Shown here in pieces: positions 10,008 through 17,715 of a DNA stretch of 64,000 nucleotides. The notes below the pieces were generated by a model. The model was not told the DNA's origin. It worked only from the letters and a program-made list of their open reading frames with translations, and made no database searches. Positions within the stretch are counted from its first letter, which is position 1. Each line of letters opens with the position of its first letter. The stretch lies in the NCBI RefSeq assembly GCF_900111645.1, contig NZ_FOHQ01000005.1:122964-186963 (forward strand), in the 5' to 3' direction. Made by a program: the position numbers and the translations under genes. Source of the DNA: Methanococcoides vulcani (GTDB lineage Archaea; Halobacteriota; Methanosarcinia; Methanosarcinales; Methanosarcinaceae).

Positions 10008-10916
10008 TCACTCCCTCAGTTTCCTGCCTGTGAGCTTAAGGAACACATCCTCAAGGGTCGACGCCCTTGCAGTGACACTGGTAAGCCTGCACTCCGATAA
10101 CAGATGGTCTGCTATTTCCTGTGGATCATCGGTATATATCTGTATTTCATCCCCGAGGATCTCGTAGTTTGCCTGATGCTTATCAAGACATGAGATAACA
10201 TTGGGATCATTATCGGCTTCTACTATAGCGGGACCTATGTATTCATTGATCATGTCTTCAGGAGTACCTTCGACCAGTATTTCACCATGATCCATGATCA
10301 CCAGCCGATCACACAACTGGGCAGCCTCCTCAAGGTAATGCGTGGTAAGCACAATGGTCACCCCTTCCTTTTTGAGCCCTTTGAGCTTATCCCACATCAA
10401 ATGCCTGGACTGGGGGTCCAGTCCCACCGTAGGTTCATCCAGTATCAGCAGCCTGGGCCTGTTTATCAATGCCCGTGCAAGTACCAGCCGTCTCTTCATA
10501 CCGCCCGAGAGGGACTCTGTCATCGTATCTCGCTTTTCTTCCAGATGGACAAACTCAAGAAGCTCGTCTACTCTTCTTTTAGCCTCATCTTCAGGAATAT
10601 CAAAATATCGTGAAAAAACTAAGAGATTCTCATATACAGTAAAATCAGGATCCAGATTGTTCTCCTGTGGAACAACTCCCATCCAGAACTTGATCTCACG
10701 CTGACGCGTATTCACATCCATCCCGAAGACCTCCAACTTACCCGAGGTCATCGGAGAAACACACTGTATCATTCGCATGGCAGTGGTCTTTCCCGCACCG
10801 TTGGGACCTAGAAAGCCGAACATCTCCCCTTCTTCCACAGAGAAAGCTACAGAATCCACGGCTAAAAAATCCCCGAAGACCTTTTTTAAATTTTCAGCTA
10901 CGATAACAGCAGTAAT
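10008..10916 (-). CDS. ABC transporter ATP-binding protein, apparently with an ATT start
   Basis: ABC ATPase of the NodI/DrrA type: Walker A GPNGAGKTT, signature LSGGMKRR, Walker B LLILDEPTVGLDP and H-loop TTHYLEEA. The first standard start is GTG at 10859, but this would remove the conserved N-terminus. In frame upstream the sequence reads TAVIVAENLKKVFGDFLA, which is the normal first beta strand and A-loop of this family. No ATG, GTG or TTG lies between that segment and an upstream TGA (10923-10925). An ATT codon at 10914-10916 follows GGTGAT, a match to the 16S-complementary site, after a spacer of about six bases. I therefore take ATT as the start (302 aa). A sequencing slip that hides the nearby ATG is the alternative. 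Confidence 0.82.
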   Translation of the reverse strand: MTAVIVAENLKKVFGDFLAVDSVAFSVEEGEMFGFLGPNGAGKTTAMRMIQCVSPMTSGKLEVFGMDVNTRQREIKFWMGVVPQENNLDPDFTVYENLLVFSRYFDIPEDEAKRRVDELLEFVHLEEKRDTMTESLSGGMKRRLVLARALINRPRLLILDEPTVGLDPQSRHLMWDKLKGLKKEGVTIVLTTHYLEEAAQLCDRLVIMDHGEILVEGTPEDMINEYIGPAIVEADNDPNVISCLDKHQANYEILGDEIQIYTDDPQEIADHLLSECRLTSVTARASTLEDVFLKLTGRKLRE

Positions 10917-10920
10917 GGTA

Positions 10921-10959
10921 CATCACCAGTTCTTTGTTTATAATAAACAATTGTGATGA
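10921..10959. promoter_or_regulatory. Nested palindromes at the ABC transporter promoter
   Basis: A perfect 17-base palindrome TTGTTTATAATAAACAA (about 10935-10951) is flanked by the inverted pair CATCAC (10921-10926) and GTGATG (10954-10959). The A/T core can serve as the TATA box for the minus-strand ABC operon, placing transcription start close to the ATT codon at 10916. The symmetry suggests a dimeric repressor site overlapping the promoter. No regulator gene is adjacent. Confidence 0.5.
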
Positions 10960-11160
10960 GACTTGATATAGATTTCTTATTTTTCTTATTATGTCTGTAA
11001 AAAAGCAAGTTGAAATCTCAGATAGAAAACACCAAAATTTCAGTAAGAAATTCAATGTAAAAATAACATCAGAATGAAAATCAATAGGAATGGAGACCCG
11101 AGAATAAGTCCGATTGAGCAAAGCGAAACGGACCCGCGCTCAAGAAGCGAGATCTTGTGA

Positions 11161-11235
11161 TGGGGCCGCTGAGATTTGAACTCAAGTCGCAAGACCCCCA
11201 GCCTTGCAGGATGGACCAGGCTACCCTACGGCCCC
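11161..11235 (-). tRNA. tRNA-Pro (anticodon GGG)
   Basis: Full cloverleaf on the minus strand. The acceptor stem GGGGCCG pairs with CGGCCCC and the discriminator is A. The anticodon stem CAAGG/TCTTG closes loop CTGGGGG, giving anticodon GGG (11197-11199) for proline CCC/CCU codons. The T arm is TTGAG-TTCAAAT-CTCAG. The 3' CCA is not encoded. A small GC-rich inverted repeat (GTCCG/CGGAC) lies about 30 bases downstream. No intron is seen. Confidence 0.95.
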
Positions 11236-11269
11236 ACGGGGTCGAACTATAATAGTAACTTTCAGTATA

Positions 11270-12010
11270 TCATTCTTTCTGATGGGATGCCTGTGAGCTC
11301 TCCCACTGCTCATATGCATCCACGATCTCCTGTCCTTCAAGGAAGACAAGATCATGAAGCTGGGCATATTCTATTGCATCTTCTCTGGAAAGGGCCTTGC
11401 CGTTGGAATCATCAAGCATCTCACAGACCACCATTGCAGGTGTAACTGCTGCCATCTTTGCAATAGCAATGGAGAGCTCTGTTTGTCCCCTGCGCTCATG
11501 TACCAGCCTGTCAGCTGCACGCAAAAGTGCAACATGGCCAGGTGTACGGAACTCAGAGCCGAAATCCACTTCTTTGCCATCAAGGGCCTTTTCAGTGATA
11601 TTCGACAGCTCGTTTATGGTCAGTGCCCTGTCATTGTCAGGAATGCCTGTGCGTGTTCTCCTGTGGTTCACCCATATGGAGAATGAAGAGCGACTGTCGT
11701 AGGCAAGATCGCCACCCCTTTCAACGATAGTGCCAAGAGCAGGATAGTTGTCCACCTCATCACGCAGGATATCGGAAATGAAAGGAAGACCAAGCTTTTC
11801 AGAAGATTCCCCATCCAGCGCAACACAGATCAATCCGCCACCGTCCCTGCGCATCCAGCGCACGTCATCGGGAGTAACAGCTCCTGCAGCGATCACAAAA
11901 TCAGTCTCTCCTTCACGGCTGTCGGAATCGAAGATGAAGAACATCTCACCGTTCTGTGCGGCCTTCAATGCTTTATTGATATTATCACTGTAATTTTCAT
12001 TGGAACTCAT
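11270..12010 (-). CDS. ribB: 3,4-dihydroxy-2-butanone 4-phosphate synthase
   Basis: RibB converts ribulose 5-phosphate to formate and the four-carbon unit of riboflavin. The 246-residue sequence has the acidic metal/substrate loop DSDSREGETDF, the following GGGLICVAL strand and the HRRTRTGIPDNDRALT segment, and a C-terminal RGQTELSIAIAKMA region. All are typical of archaeal RibB without a GTP cyclohydrolase II fusion. ATG 12010 is favoured over an overlapping GTG at 12019 because GAGTGAT precedes it at a good distance. It follows rbkR by five bases, so the pathway enzyme and its likely regulator are co-transcribed. Confidence 0.93.
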   Translation of the reverse strand: MSSNENYSDNINKALKAAQNGEMFFIFDSDSREGETDFVIAAGAVTPDDVRWMRRDGGGLICVALDGESSEKLGLPFISDILRDEVDNYPALGTIVERGGDLAYDSRSSFSIWVNHRRTRTGIPDNDRALTINELSNITEKALDGKEVDFGSEFRTPGHVALLRAADRLVHERRGQTELSIAIAKMAAVTPAMVVCEMLDDSNGKALSREDAIEYAQLHDLVFLEGQEIVDAYEQWESSQASHQKE

Positions 12011-12015
12011 AGGAA

Positions 12016-12687
12016 TCACTCACATGCGCTTCGGTCTTCTATTGTAATCTTTACCTCATCCCCGTCCTTGAGATCCAGTGTCTCCCTGAGGTGGACAGGG
12101 GATATGATCTCCAGCAGATCATGGGGATAATGTGAACGTTCAGGTGTCACCACTGCACCGGGAATACCTTCAACCTCCACAAAATAGCAATTGCAGCTTC
12201 CAAAGGTACGCTGCCCGTTAGTAAAACCGGAAATTTGTATCATATTCTTCAGACTTCTATTCTTCTGTACGTCTGCACTATGATCGGTAAGTCTCACATT
12301 AAGCGTACCCGGATAAGGTACAAAGTCCAGCTTTTCCTCGAACTGGGAACGGTAACCTTCCTGGGCAATATAATACTGTCCTTCTCCAAGACCTGTTATA
12401 ACATTTCCGTACAGTTCCACCTTCTTTTCATCACCACAAAAGATGTGCCTGTAATCACTGTATTCTCTCTCAAGCCATATACGACCTTCATCTGTTATGG
12501 AGATCATCTGACCTTCAGGGATAATGCTGCGCTTTATCAGACCTTCCTCTTCAAGCTGTTTCAATGTTCTTGCAGCTGTCTTGGAACTGGTGAAAGTATA
12601 TTTGGTAAACTCGCTGGAAGAGATCTTGACAGGTCTCTTGAGTGCGCCCAGAAGGGCCAGATGTTTCAAAGAATTTATGCGATGCAT
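12016..12687 (-). CDS. ribK: CTP-dependent riboflavin kinase with N-terminal winged helix (RbkR type)
   Basis: The C-terminal half is archaeal CTP-dependent riboflavin kinase: GLGEGQYYIAQEGY at about 99-112 and PYPGTLNVRL at about 124-133. It makes FMN. The first 75 residues form a winged-helix DNA-binding domain (SSSEFTKYTFTSSKTAARTLKQL as recognition region). This matches the bifunctional kinase/repressor RbkR described in archaea. ATG 12687 has AAAGGT upstream; the longer start at 12723 would lie inside the repeated operator. It heads the rbkR-ribB operon and probably represses it. Confidence 0.92.
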   Translation of the reverse strand: MHRINSLKHLALLGALKRPVKISSSEFTKYTFTSSKTAARTLKQLEEEGLIKRSIIPEGQMISITDEGRIWLEREYSDYRHIFCGDEKKVELYGNVITGLGEGQYYIAQEGYRSQFEEKLDFVPYPGTLNVRLTDHSADVQKNRSLKNMIQISGFTNGQRTFGSCNCYFVEVEGIPGAVVTPERSHYPHDLLEIISPVHLRETLDLKDGDEVKITIEDRSACE

Positions 12688-12705
12688 TTGTAGGACCTTT
12701 ATTGA

Positions 12706-12738
12706 CTCAAATATGAGATGCATCTCAAATATGAGATG
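12706..12738. promoter_or_regulatory. Tandem operator for the riboflavin regulator
   Basis: Two identical 15-base copies of CTCAAATATGAGATG lie at 12706-12720 and 12724-12738, separated by CAT. Each contains the dyad CTCA/TGAG, and the junction forms the perfect palindrome GAGATGCATCTC. The repeat period is 18 bases. The site begins 19 bases upstream of the rbkR ATG and sits between rbkR and the divergent K+ channel gene. This is what an autoregulatory RbkR site should look like; binding is inferred. Confidence 0.65.
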
Positions 12739-12878
12739 AAAGGAAATAAATGTTTTGTTAAATCGTTCTTATAATTCAGAATGCTTTATAATACAATAAA
12801 GAGATATTTGATTTCAGGTTCCGGATGCTAGACGCATGAGAATACAAGGTCATCGCCTTGTTCCTAAGGAGAAGGATA

Positions 12879-13757
12879 ATGGTATACAGATTGGGCAAAG
12901 AGGGAGAGAACAGACCAGACACTGATGACTGGCGTTTGGACCTATACAAACTGATCTTTGAAGCCAATTCTCCTTATGGAAAATATTTTGATGTTGCCTT
13001 GATAATAACGATCGTTCTGAGTGTTGCTGTGGTAATGCTCGACAGTGTCCATTCGATCAACATCGTTCACCATGAGAAGTTCTACCTGGCAGAAATAATA
13101 TTCACTGCCCTTTTCACCATTGAGTATTTTCTGAGGATCATCTGTGTCAAAAGCAAAGTACGTTATGCGACCAGTTTTTTTGGTGTCATCGATCTTCTTG
13201 CCATAATCCCGACATATCTTAGCATGCTCCTTCCAGGAAGCCAGTATCTGCTAATAATAAGAGTGATGCGCTTGCTAAGGATATTCAGGGTACTCAAACT
13301 CGTCCAGTACCTCTCAGAGGCCGAGATACTGGTACAGGCCCTTAAAGACAGTAGCAGGAAGATAACCGTTTTCATGTTCACTGTCCTGAACCTTGTGATA
13401 ATATTAGGCTCCCTGATGTATGTCATCGAAGGGGAGCAAAGCGGATATACAAGCATCCCGCGAAGTATCTACTGGGCCATAATAACACTGACAACTGTGG
13501 GATATGGTGACATAGTCCCTATCACACCACTGGGTCAGGCAATGGCATCCGTTGTAATGATACTCGGTTATTCGATCATCGCAGTTCCCACAGGAATAGT
13601 TACCCATTCGATCATTAACAGGAGCATGGACGCCATGCCTATAGAAATAGCAGAAGAGACAAAGGATGTCGCAGTGAATATAGCATGTCACAACTGTGGC
13701 TTGCAGGGTCACGATACTGATGCTTATTACTGTAAATACTGCGGAGCAAAGCTTTGA
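12879..13757 (+). CDS. Voltage-gated potassium channel with C-terminal zinc ribbon
   Basis: A 292-residue six-helix K+ channel subunit. The voltage sensor S4 carries Arg128, Arg131, Arg134, Arg137 and Lys140 at every third position. The pore helix leads to selectivity filter TVGYGD (206-211). A C-terminal zinc ribbon follows, with cysteines 270, 273, 285 and 288 (CHNC...CKYC), which is unusual for this class. ATG 12879 has AAGGAGAAGG upstream; the TTG at 12858 is in the leader. Tetramers conduct K+ across the cytoplasmic membrane. The next gene starts 26 bases after the stop, suggesting a functional pair. Confidence 0.9.
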   Translation: MVYRLGKEGENRPDTDDWRLDLYKLIFEANSPYGKYFDVALIITIVLSVAVVMLDSVHSINIVHHEKFYLAEIIFTALFTIEYFLRIICVKSKVRYATSFFGVIDLLAIIPTYLSMLLPGSQYLLIIRVMRLLRIFRVLKLVQYLSEAEILVQALKDSSRKITVFMFTVLNLVIILGSLMYVIEGEQSGYTSIPRSIYWAIITLTTVGYGDIVPITPLGQAMASVVMILGYSIIAVPTGIVTHSIINRSMDAMPIEIAEETKDVAVNIACHNCGLQGHDTDAYYCKYCGAKL

Positions 13758-13783
13758 AAAATATATCTTAAGATAGTGATAAC

Positions 13784-15376
13784 ATGGAGATTCTACTCAC
13801 CACGATCATCGATACCGCCATGGTAATAGGTCTGACAGCAGCTTTCCTTTTCTTTGATATCATTATCCGTCACAATCTGAAAATGAGCCTTTCAGGTATC
13901 GGTTCAGATCTTGCTATAGGAGCTTTTTCAGTTCAGATAGCAGTGATAGCAGCACTGTTGACAGCTGAGGTTACACCAGAGATCGCCACCGATGGTATGC
14001 TTCTTGCTCTCTTTGGATGCTTGTGGGCAACTACTCTCTGGCAAAGCTCAAAAAGAAAGACATCCGGCTATACGATCTCATTCATAACAGGCACAACGAT
14101 CTTTACAATTTCCGTAGCCCACCTGCTGGAACTCCATAACCCCTCCTTACTGGGAGCTGCAGTTGCAGTTGCTGTGATCCTAGGCTTTATTGGTTCTACC
14201 CTAACAAAGAATCTCTATAACGAATCCATCGTGAAAAAGTTCGATCATATGCTGGGCAAGGTTACCGCTTACGACCTGATAGAGATTTCGACAAAAAGCA
14301 CATCAAGAGATGTAGATGATCCATTATCTTCGGCTGTTGATAGTATTCGATGCGCTATCAGGGAAGATGATGAAGATAAATTCAGAACAGGATTGCAAAA
14401 GATCACAACGATCGCGCAGAACCTCATGACAGGTTCAAAGGACACCACTGAAATTACCAGGCATATGAATTCACATTTGCTTGAAATGGGGTTCATCGCA
14501 TTGGAAAAGGATGGTGAGGCAACAAAAACTATTATCAATTCCATAGGAGCTATCGGAACGTCAGCTTCAAACCATGGAAGCCAGGCTGGTGCTGTTGCTT
14601 CAATTGCGACTATCGGGTCTCTTTTCGCAGCAGCAAAAAGAAGACACACAATGGATATACAGCGCCAGTTCGTTGGAGCCACAGGAGATATTACACGATC
14701 AGCTGCCAGCCTGAAACAGGAAGCTACAGTGGAAAAGGGGCTTGTCCTGTTCAAAGAGATAGGTGACAACGCTGCATTTTCAGGGGACTCATCCACAATG
14801 ACAGCAGTCAACGAAGAAATGCTGGAACTTGCAAGGATAGCAGCAAACAAGGAACATACGACCTACACCAGGTCGATCGTGCTTACAATGCGTGATATTG
14901 GTACCCGGATCCTGAGACTGGAAGGCAACGAAAGGCAGGAAGCCTTCAAACAACTGATGGACTCCTTCAGGAGAATGGGTAAATTCATGTCCCATAGGGA
15001 TGGGCTAGAGGTAACCTGGGCAATGCGTGACCTTGGAATTGCAGCCTCACGTGAGCATCTTGGAGACGAAACCCTGAGGGTCATAAAAGAGCTCGAAGAA
15101 GTTGGAATTACAGCCCTTAAGGACGGATCAGATGAAAGGGCAGATGAAATGGTCCGGCAGGTCATCGTTTCACTTCAGGAGATATGTATCTCTTCAATGC
15201 GTTCTGAACTCCCAGCAGCTATCAGTGCAGTTGGAACTGCTTTTTCAAGGATAGAAAAATACGATGAAGCTGCCATCATGATACAGGATGCTGTGATGGA
15301 TATTGGGGAATACAAGACAGGTGAGGATAAGCTCTACCAGCTTTTTTTAAAGGAATACGGCGGGAAAACTTACTGA
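13784..15376 (+). CDS. Membrane protein with long helical cytoplasmic region, unknown function
   Basis: 530 residues, family not recognised. The N-terminal 140 residues hold four or five hydrophobic helices (about 8-25, 43-62, 68-86, 92-111, 122-140). The remaining 390 residues are soluble, almost all helical, and rich in Ala, Ile and Glu. Loosely repeated units of 35-40 residues (EMGFIALEKDGE, ELARIAANKEHT, DLGIAASREH, EVGITALKDGSDE) suggest a HEAT- or TPR-like solenoid. The ribosome site (GTGAT) is close to the ATG. The 26-base gap to the K+ channel gene implies one transcript; a role as channel-associated scaffold is speculation. Confidence 0.75.
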   Translation: MEILLTTIIDTAMVIGLTAAFLFFDIIIRHNLKMSLSGIGSDLAIGAFSVQIAVIAALLTAEVTPEIATDGMLLALFGCLWATTLWQSSKRKTSGYTISFITGTTIFTISVAHLLELHNPSLLGAAVAVAVILGFIGSTLTKNLYNESIVKKFDHMLGKVTAYDLIEISTKSTSRDVDDPLSSAVDSIRCAIREDDEDKFRTGLQKITTIAQNLMTGSKDTTEITRHMNSHLLEMGFIALEKDGEATKTIINSIGAIGTSASNHGSQAGAVASIATIGSLFAAAKRRHTMDIQRQFVGATGDITRSAASLKQEATVEKGLVLFKEIGDNAAFSGDSSTMTAVNEEMLELARIAANKEHTTYTRSIVLTMRDIGTRILRLEGNERQEAFKQLMDSFRRMGKFMSHRDGLEVTWAMRDLGIAASREHLGDETLRVIKELEEVGITALKDGSDERADEMVRQVIVSLQEICISSMRSELPAAISAVGTAFSRIEKYDEAAIMIQDAVMDIGEYKTGEDKLYQLFLKEYGGKTY

Positions 15377-15464
15377 CTCCTGCCTGACCCTTTTTAAGAC
15401 TACTGGAATGTCCGGACGTCGAACAGAACATGTATAGCCTTTAAAAATAAAATAGTATAATACT

Positions 15465-15866
15465 ATGAAATCCCCGAACGACCTCTCACTTATCGCTCCG
15501 TGTGGGATGAACTGTGGCATTTGCATGGCTTACCTGAGAGATAAAAATAAGTGCCCCGGCTGTAGAGGATTAGATGTTACTCGCTCCAAATGCAAACAGA
15601 TCAAGCACTGTCCTACTTTTGAAAATGGCAGGGCACAATTCTGTTTTGAGTGTGAAAAGTTCCCCTGCAGCAGATTGAAACACTTAGATGAAAGGTATCG
15701 AACCAAATACAATATGAGCATGATCGAAAATCTCGAATATATCAAAAAATTTGGTTTAAAAGAATTTGTGAAAAATGAAAAGACGAGATGGACCTGTCCT
15801 GAATGTGGAGGTACTATTTGTGTACATAAGGGATATTGCCATAGTTGTGGTAAAAAGAAAGAGTGA
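15465..15866 (+). CDS. Cysteine-rich DUF3795-type protein with zinc ribbon
   Basis: 133 residues with 17 cysteines. The N-terminal half (APCGMNCGICMAYLRDKNKCPGC, then CPTFENG and CFECEKFPC) matches the DUF3795 pattern of clustered cysteines. The C-terminal part is a classic zinc ribbon, CPECGG...CHSCGKK. Such proteins are common in methanogens and anaerobic bacteria, but their role is not established. It probably binds zinc or iron-sulfur. Its own promoter region (AT-rich, 15377-15464) precedes it. Confidence 0.8.
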   Translation: MKSPNDLSLIAPCGMNCGICMAYLRDKNKCPGCRGLDVTRSKCKQIKHCPTFENGRAQFCFECEKFPCSRLKHLDERYRTKYNMSMIENLEYIKKFGLKEFVKNEKTRWTCPECGGTICVHKGYCHSCGKKKE

Positions 15867-16051
15867 GATCTGTGAATAATTAACATTCATCAACACTTCT
15901 GCCAACTTCTAATTTGCAAAATTTACTATTATTGCATATACTTTGTGTAAAGGCACAGTTTTTAATCTTTCAAACCGATATTCATTGCAGTCAAATAAGG
16001 CTTTTTTCAAATTCTTCCCTGAAAATATGTTGTCTATCGCTATGGACATAA

Positions 16052-16059
16052 CATATATG
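16052..16059 (+). promoter_or_regulatory. TATA box of ftr
   Basis: CATATATG within an AT-rich stretch lies about 30 bases before the expected transcription start near 16082. This gives a leader of about 32 bases that contains the AGGTG ribosome site at 16103-16107. The strong ribosome site fits a highly expressed methanogenesis gene. Confidence 0.5.
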
Positions 16060-16113
16060 TATTGTAATAGTCTTCTAATCCATACTAAATAATCAATTAT
16101 GTAGGTGTTTTTA

Positions 16114-17007
16114 ATGGAACTTAACGGAGTAGAGATCGAAGATACATTCGCAGAGGCCTTTCCAATCAAAATGGCACGTGTACTGATCACAGCCGCAACA
16201 ATGCGCTGGGCAACAGTTGCAGCTCAGGAAGCAACCGGGTTCGGAACATCCGTCATTGGATGCCCTGCTGAAGCCGGCATTGAGATGTACGTAGACGGTA
16301 GTGAGACACCAGACGGCAGACCAGGTGTTTACATACAGATCTACACCTTCGGATACAAGTCACTTGAAGGACAGCTTCTGGAGCGCATTGGCCAGTGTAT
16401 CCTGACAGCACCAACAACCGCAGTGTTCAACGGTCTCCCTGATGCAGAGAAGCAGTTCGACACCGGAAACAAGCTCAGATACTTCGCAGATGGAACAGAA
16501 TCCCAGAAAGAGGTCGGCGACCGCAAGATGCACGTGATCCCAATGATGGAGGGTGACTTCCTTGTAGAGGATTCCATTGGTGGAGTAGAAGCTATTGCAG
16601 GTGGAAACTTCTTCATTTTCGCAGACACACAGATGAACGCTCTTACCGCAGCAGAAAATGCAGTTGATTCTATCCAGGCTGTCGAGGGTGTAGTCACACC
16701 ATTCCCAGGCGGAATCGTTGCAAGTGGTTCCAAGGCAGGAGCAAACAAGTACAAGTTCCTCAAGGCAACAGCTAATGAGAAGTTCTGCCCAAGCATCAAG
16801 GATAAGGTCGAAGGTTCAGAGATCCCTGCAGATGTCAACTGTGTTTATGAGATCGTGATTAACGGTGTAGACGCAGATGTTATCAACGAAGCAATGGCAG
16901 CAGGTATCGAAGCAGCTGTAGCAGTTCCAGGTGTCAAGAAGATCACCGCAGGTAACTACGGTGGAAACCTCGGACCACACAAGTTCAACCTGCACGACCT
17001 TTTATAA
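16114..17007 (+). CDS. ftr: Formylmethanofuran:tetrahydromethanopterin formyltransferase
   Basis: Ftr moves the formyl group between methanofuran and tetrahydrosarcinapterin. In a methylotrophic methanogen this mainly serves the oxidative branch that yields CO2. The 297-residue sequence has the family N-terminus MELNGVEIEDTFAEAFPIK, the MRWATVAAQEATGFGTSVIGC segment, and the conserved C-terminal NYGGNLGPHKF. Codon use is strongly biased, as expected for an abundant enzyme. ATG 16114 is chosen over GTG 16105 because AGGTG lies six bases before it. It is monocistronic, with a T-rich terminator downstream. Confidence 0.97.
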   Translation: MELNGVEIEDTFAEAFPIKMARVLITAATMRWATVAAQEATGFGTSVIGCPAEAGIEMYVDGSETPDGRPGVYIQIYTFGYKSLEGQLLERIGQCILTAPTTAVFNGLPDAEKQFDTGNKLRYFADGTESQKEVGDRKMHVIPMMEGDFLVEDSIGGVEAIAGGNFFIFADTQMNALTAAENAVDSIQAVEGVVTPFPGGIVASGSKAGANKYKFLKATANEKFCPSIKDKVEGSEIPADVNCVYEIVINGVDADVINEAMAAGIEAAVAVPGVKKITAGNYGGNLGPHKFNLHDLL

Positions 17008-17012
17008 GGTCG

Positions 17013-17038
17013 TCCTTTTTTCTCTTTTCTATTTTAGG
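17013..17038 (+). terminator. T-rich terminator after ftr
   Basis: Immediately after the ftr stop, a short run of C/G bases is followed by an almost continuous pyrimidine tract with TTTTTT and TTTT runs. This is the usual archaeal intrinsic termination signal; no long hairpin is needed. Confidence 0.55.
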
Positions 17039-17102
17039 TTTCTTTCAGGAATTTTTACTAAATCCATTAACATTTAAGTCTTAGAATTTCACAGGTGAGA
17101 CC

Positions 17103-17702
17103 ATGCAGGAATACCTACGTTCTACCGAGATGATCGACTGGAATCATCCTGAAGTCAAAAAGCTTGCAAAGGAACTTGCTTTTGGACTGGATGACCCTGT
17201 CGAAATAACAAGGAACTGTTTTGAATGGGTAAGGGATGAGATCTACCACAGTCATGATCACTGCATGAACCCTATCACACTGAAAGCTTCGGAGGTACTG
17301 GAAGCAGGTACTGGTTATTGTTATGCAAAAAGCCATCTTCTGGCAGCTTTATTGAGAGCAAGCTCAATTCCCACGGGGTTTTGCTACCAACGTTTGAGCA
17401 GGGATGAAAATGGTGAACCGTTCTGTCTTCACGGATTAAATGCTGTCTACCTGCCTGAGATCGGCTGGCATCGCATCGATGCAAGAGGAAATAAGAAAAG
17501 TATTGATGCACAGTTCAACCCTCCGGAAGAGACACTTGCATACGAAATTAAGGTCGAAGGCGAAGCTGACCTCCCGGAGATATGGGGTGATCCGTTACCT
17601 GTTATTGTTGATGTGCTGACAAAATATGATAATTATGAAGATGTCTGGGAAAATCTTCCTGACATCCCACTGATACAAAAACCATCATTCAAAAGATCAT
17701 GA
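17103..17702 (+). CDS. Transglutaminase-like cysteine protease-fold protein
   Basis: A 199-residue cytoplasmic protein of the transglutaminase-like superfamily. The catalytic triad is visible as Cys73 in AGTGYCYAKSHLLAALLRA, His110 in FCLHGLNAVYL and Asp126 in WHRIDARGN. Members act as proteases, peptide N-glycanase-like enzymes or amide-forming enzymes; the substrate cannot be predicted. There is no signal peptide. It converges on traB with a 13-base gap. Confidence 0.86.
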   Translation: MQEYLRSTEMIDWNHPEVKKLAKELAFGLDDPVEITRNCFEWVRDEIYHSHDHCMNPITLKASEVLEAGTGYCYAKSHLLAALLRASSIPTGFCYQRLSRDENGEPFCLHGLNAVYLPEIGWHRIDARGNKKSIDAQFNPPEETLAYEIKVEGEADLPEIWGDPLPVIVDVLTKYDNYEDVWENLPDIPLIQKPSFKRS

Positions 17703-17715
17703 GCAATAGGTCATT

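Noticed and set aside
10894..11121. 75-codon frame upstream of the ABC ATPase.
   Set aside because: It overlaps the ATPase N-terminus and promoter palindrome in another frame and is not protein-like.
15909..16190. 93-codon minus-strand frame across the ftr promoter.
   Set aside because: It overlaps the ftr start region and its TATA box; AT-rich spacer frames of this kind arise by chance.
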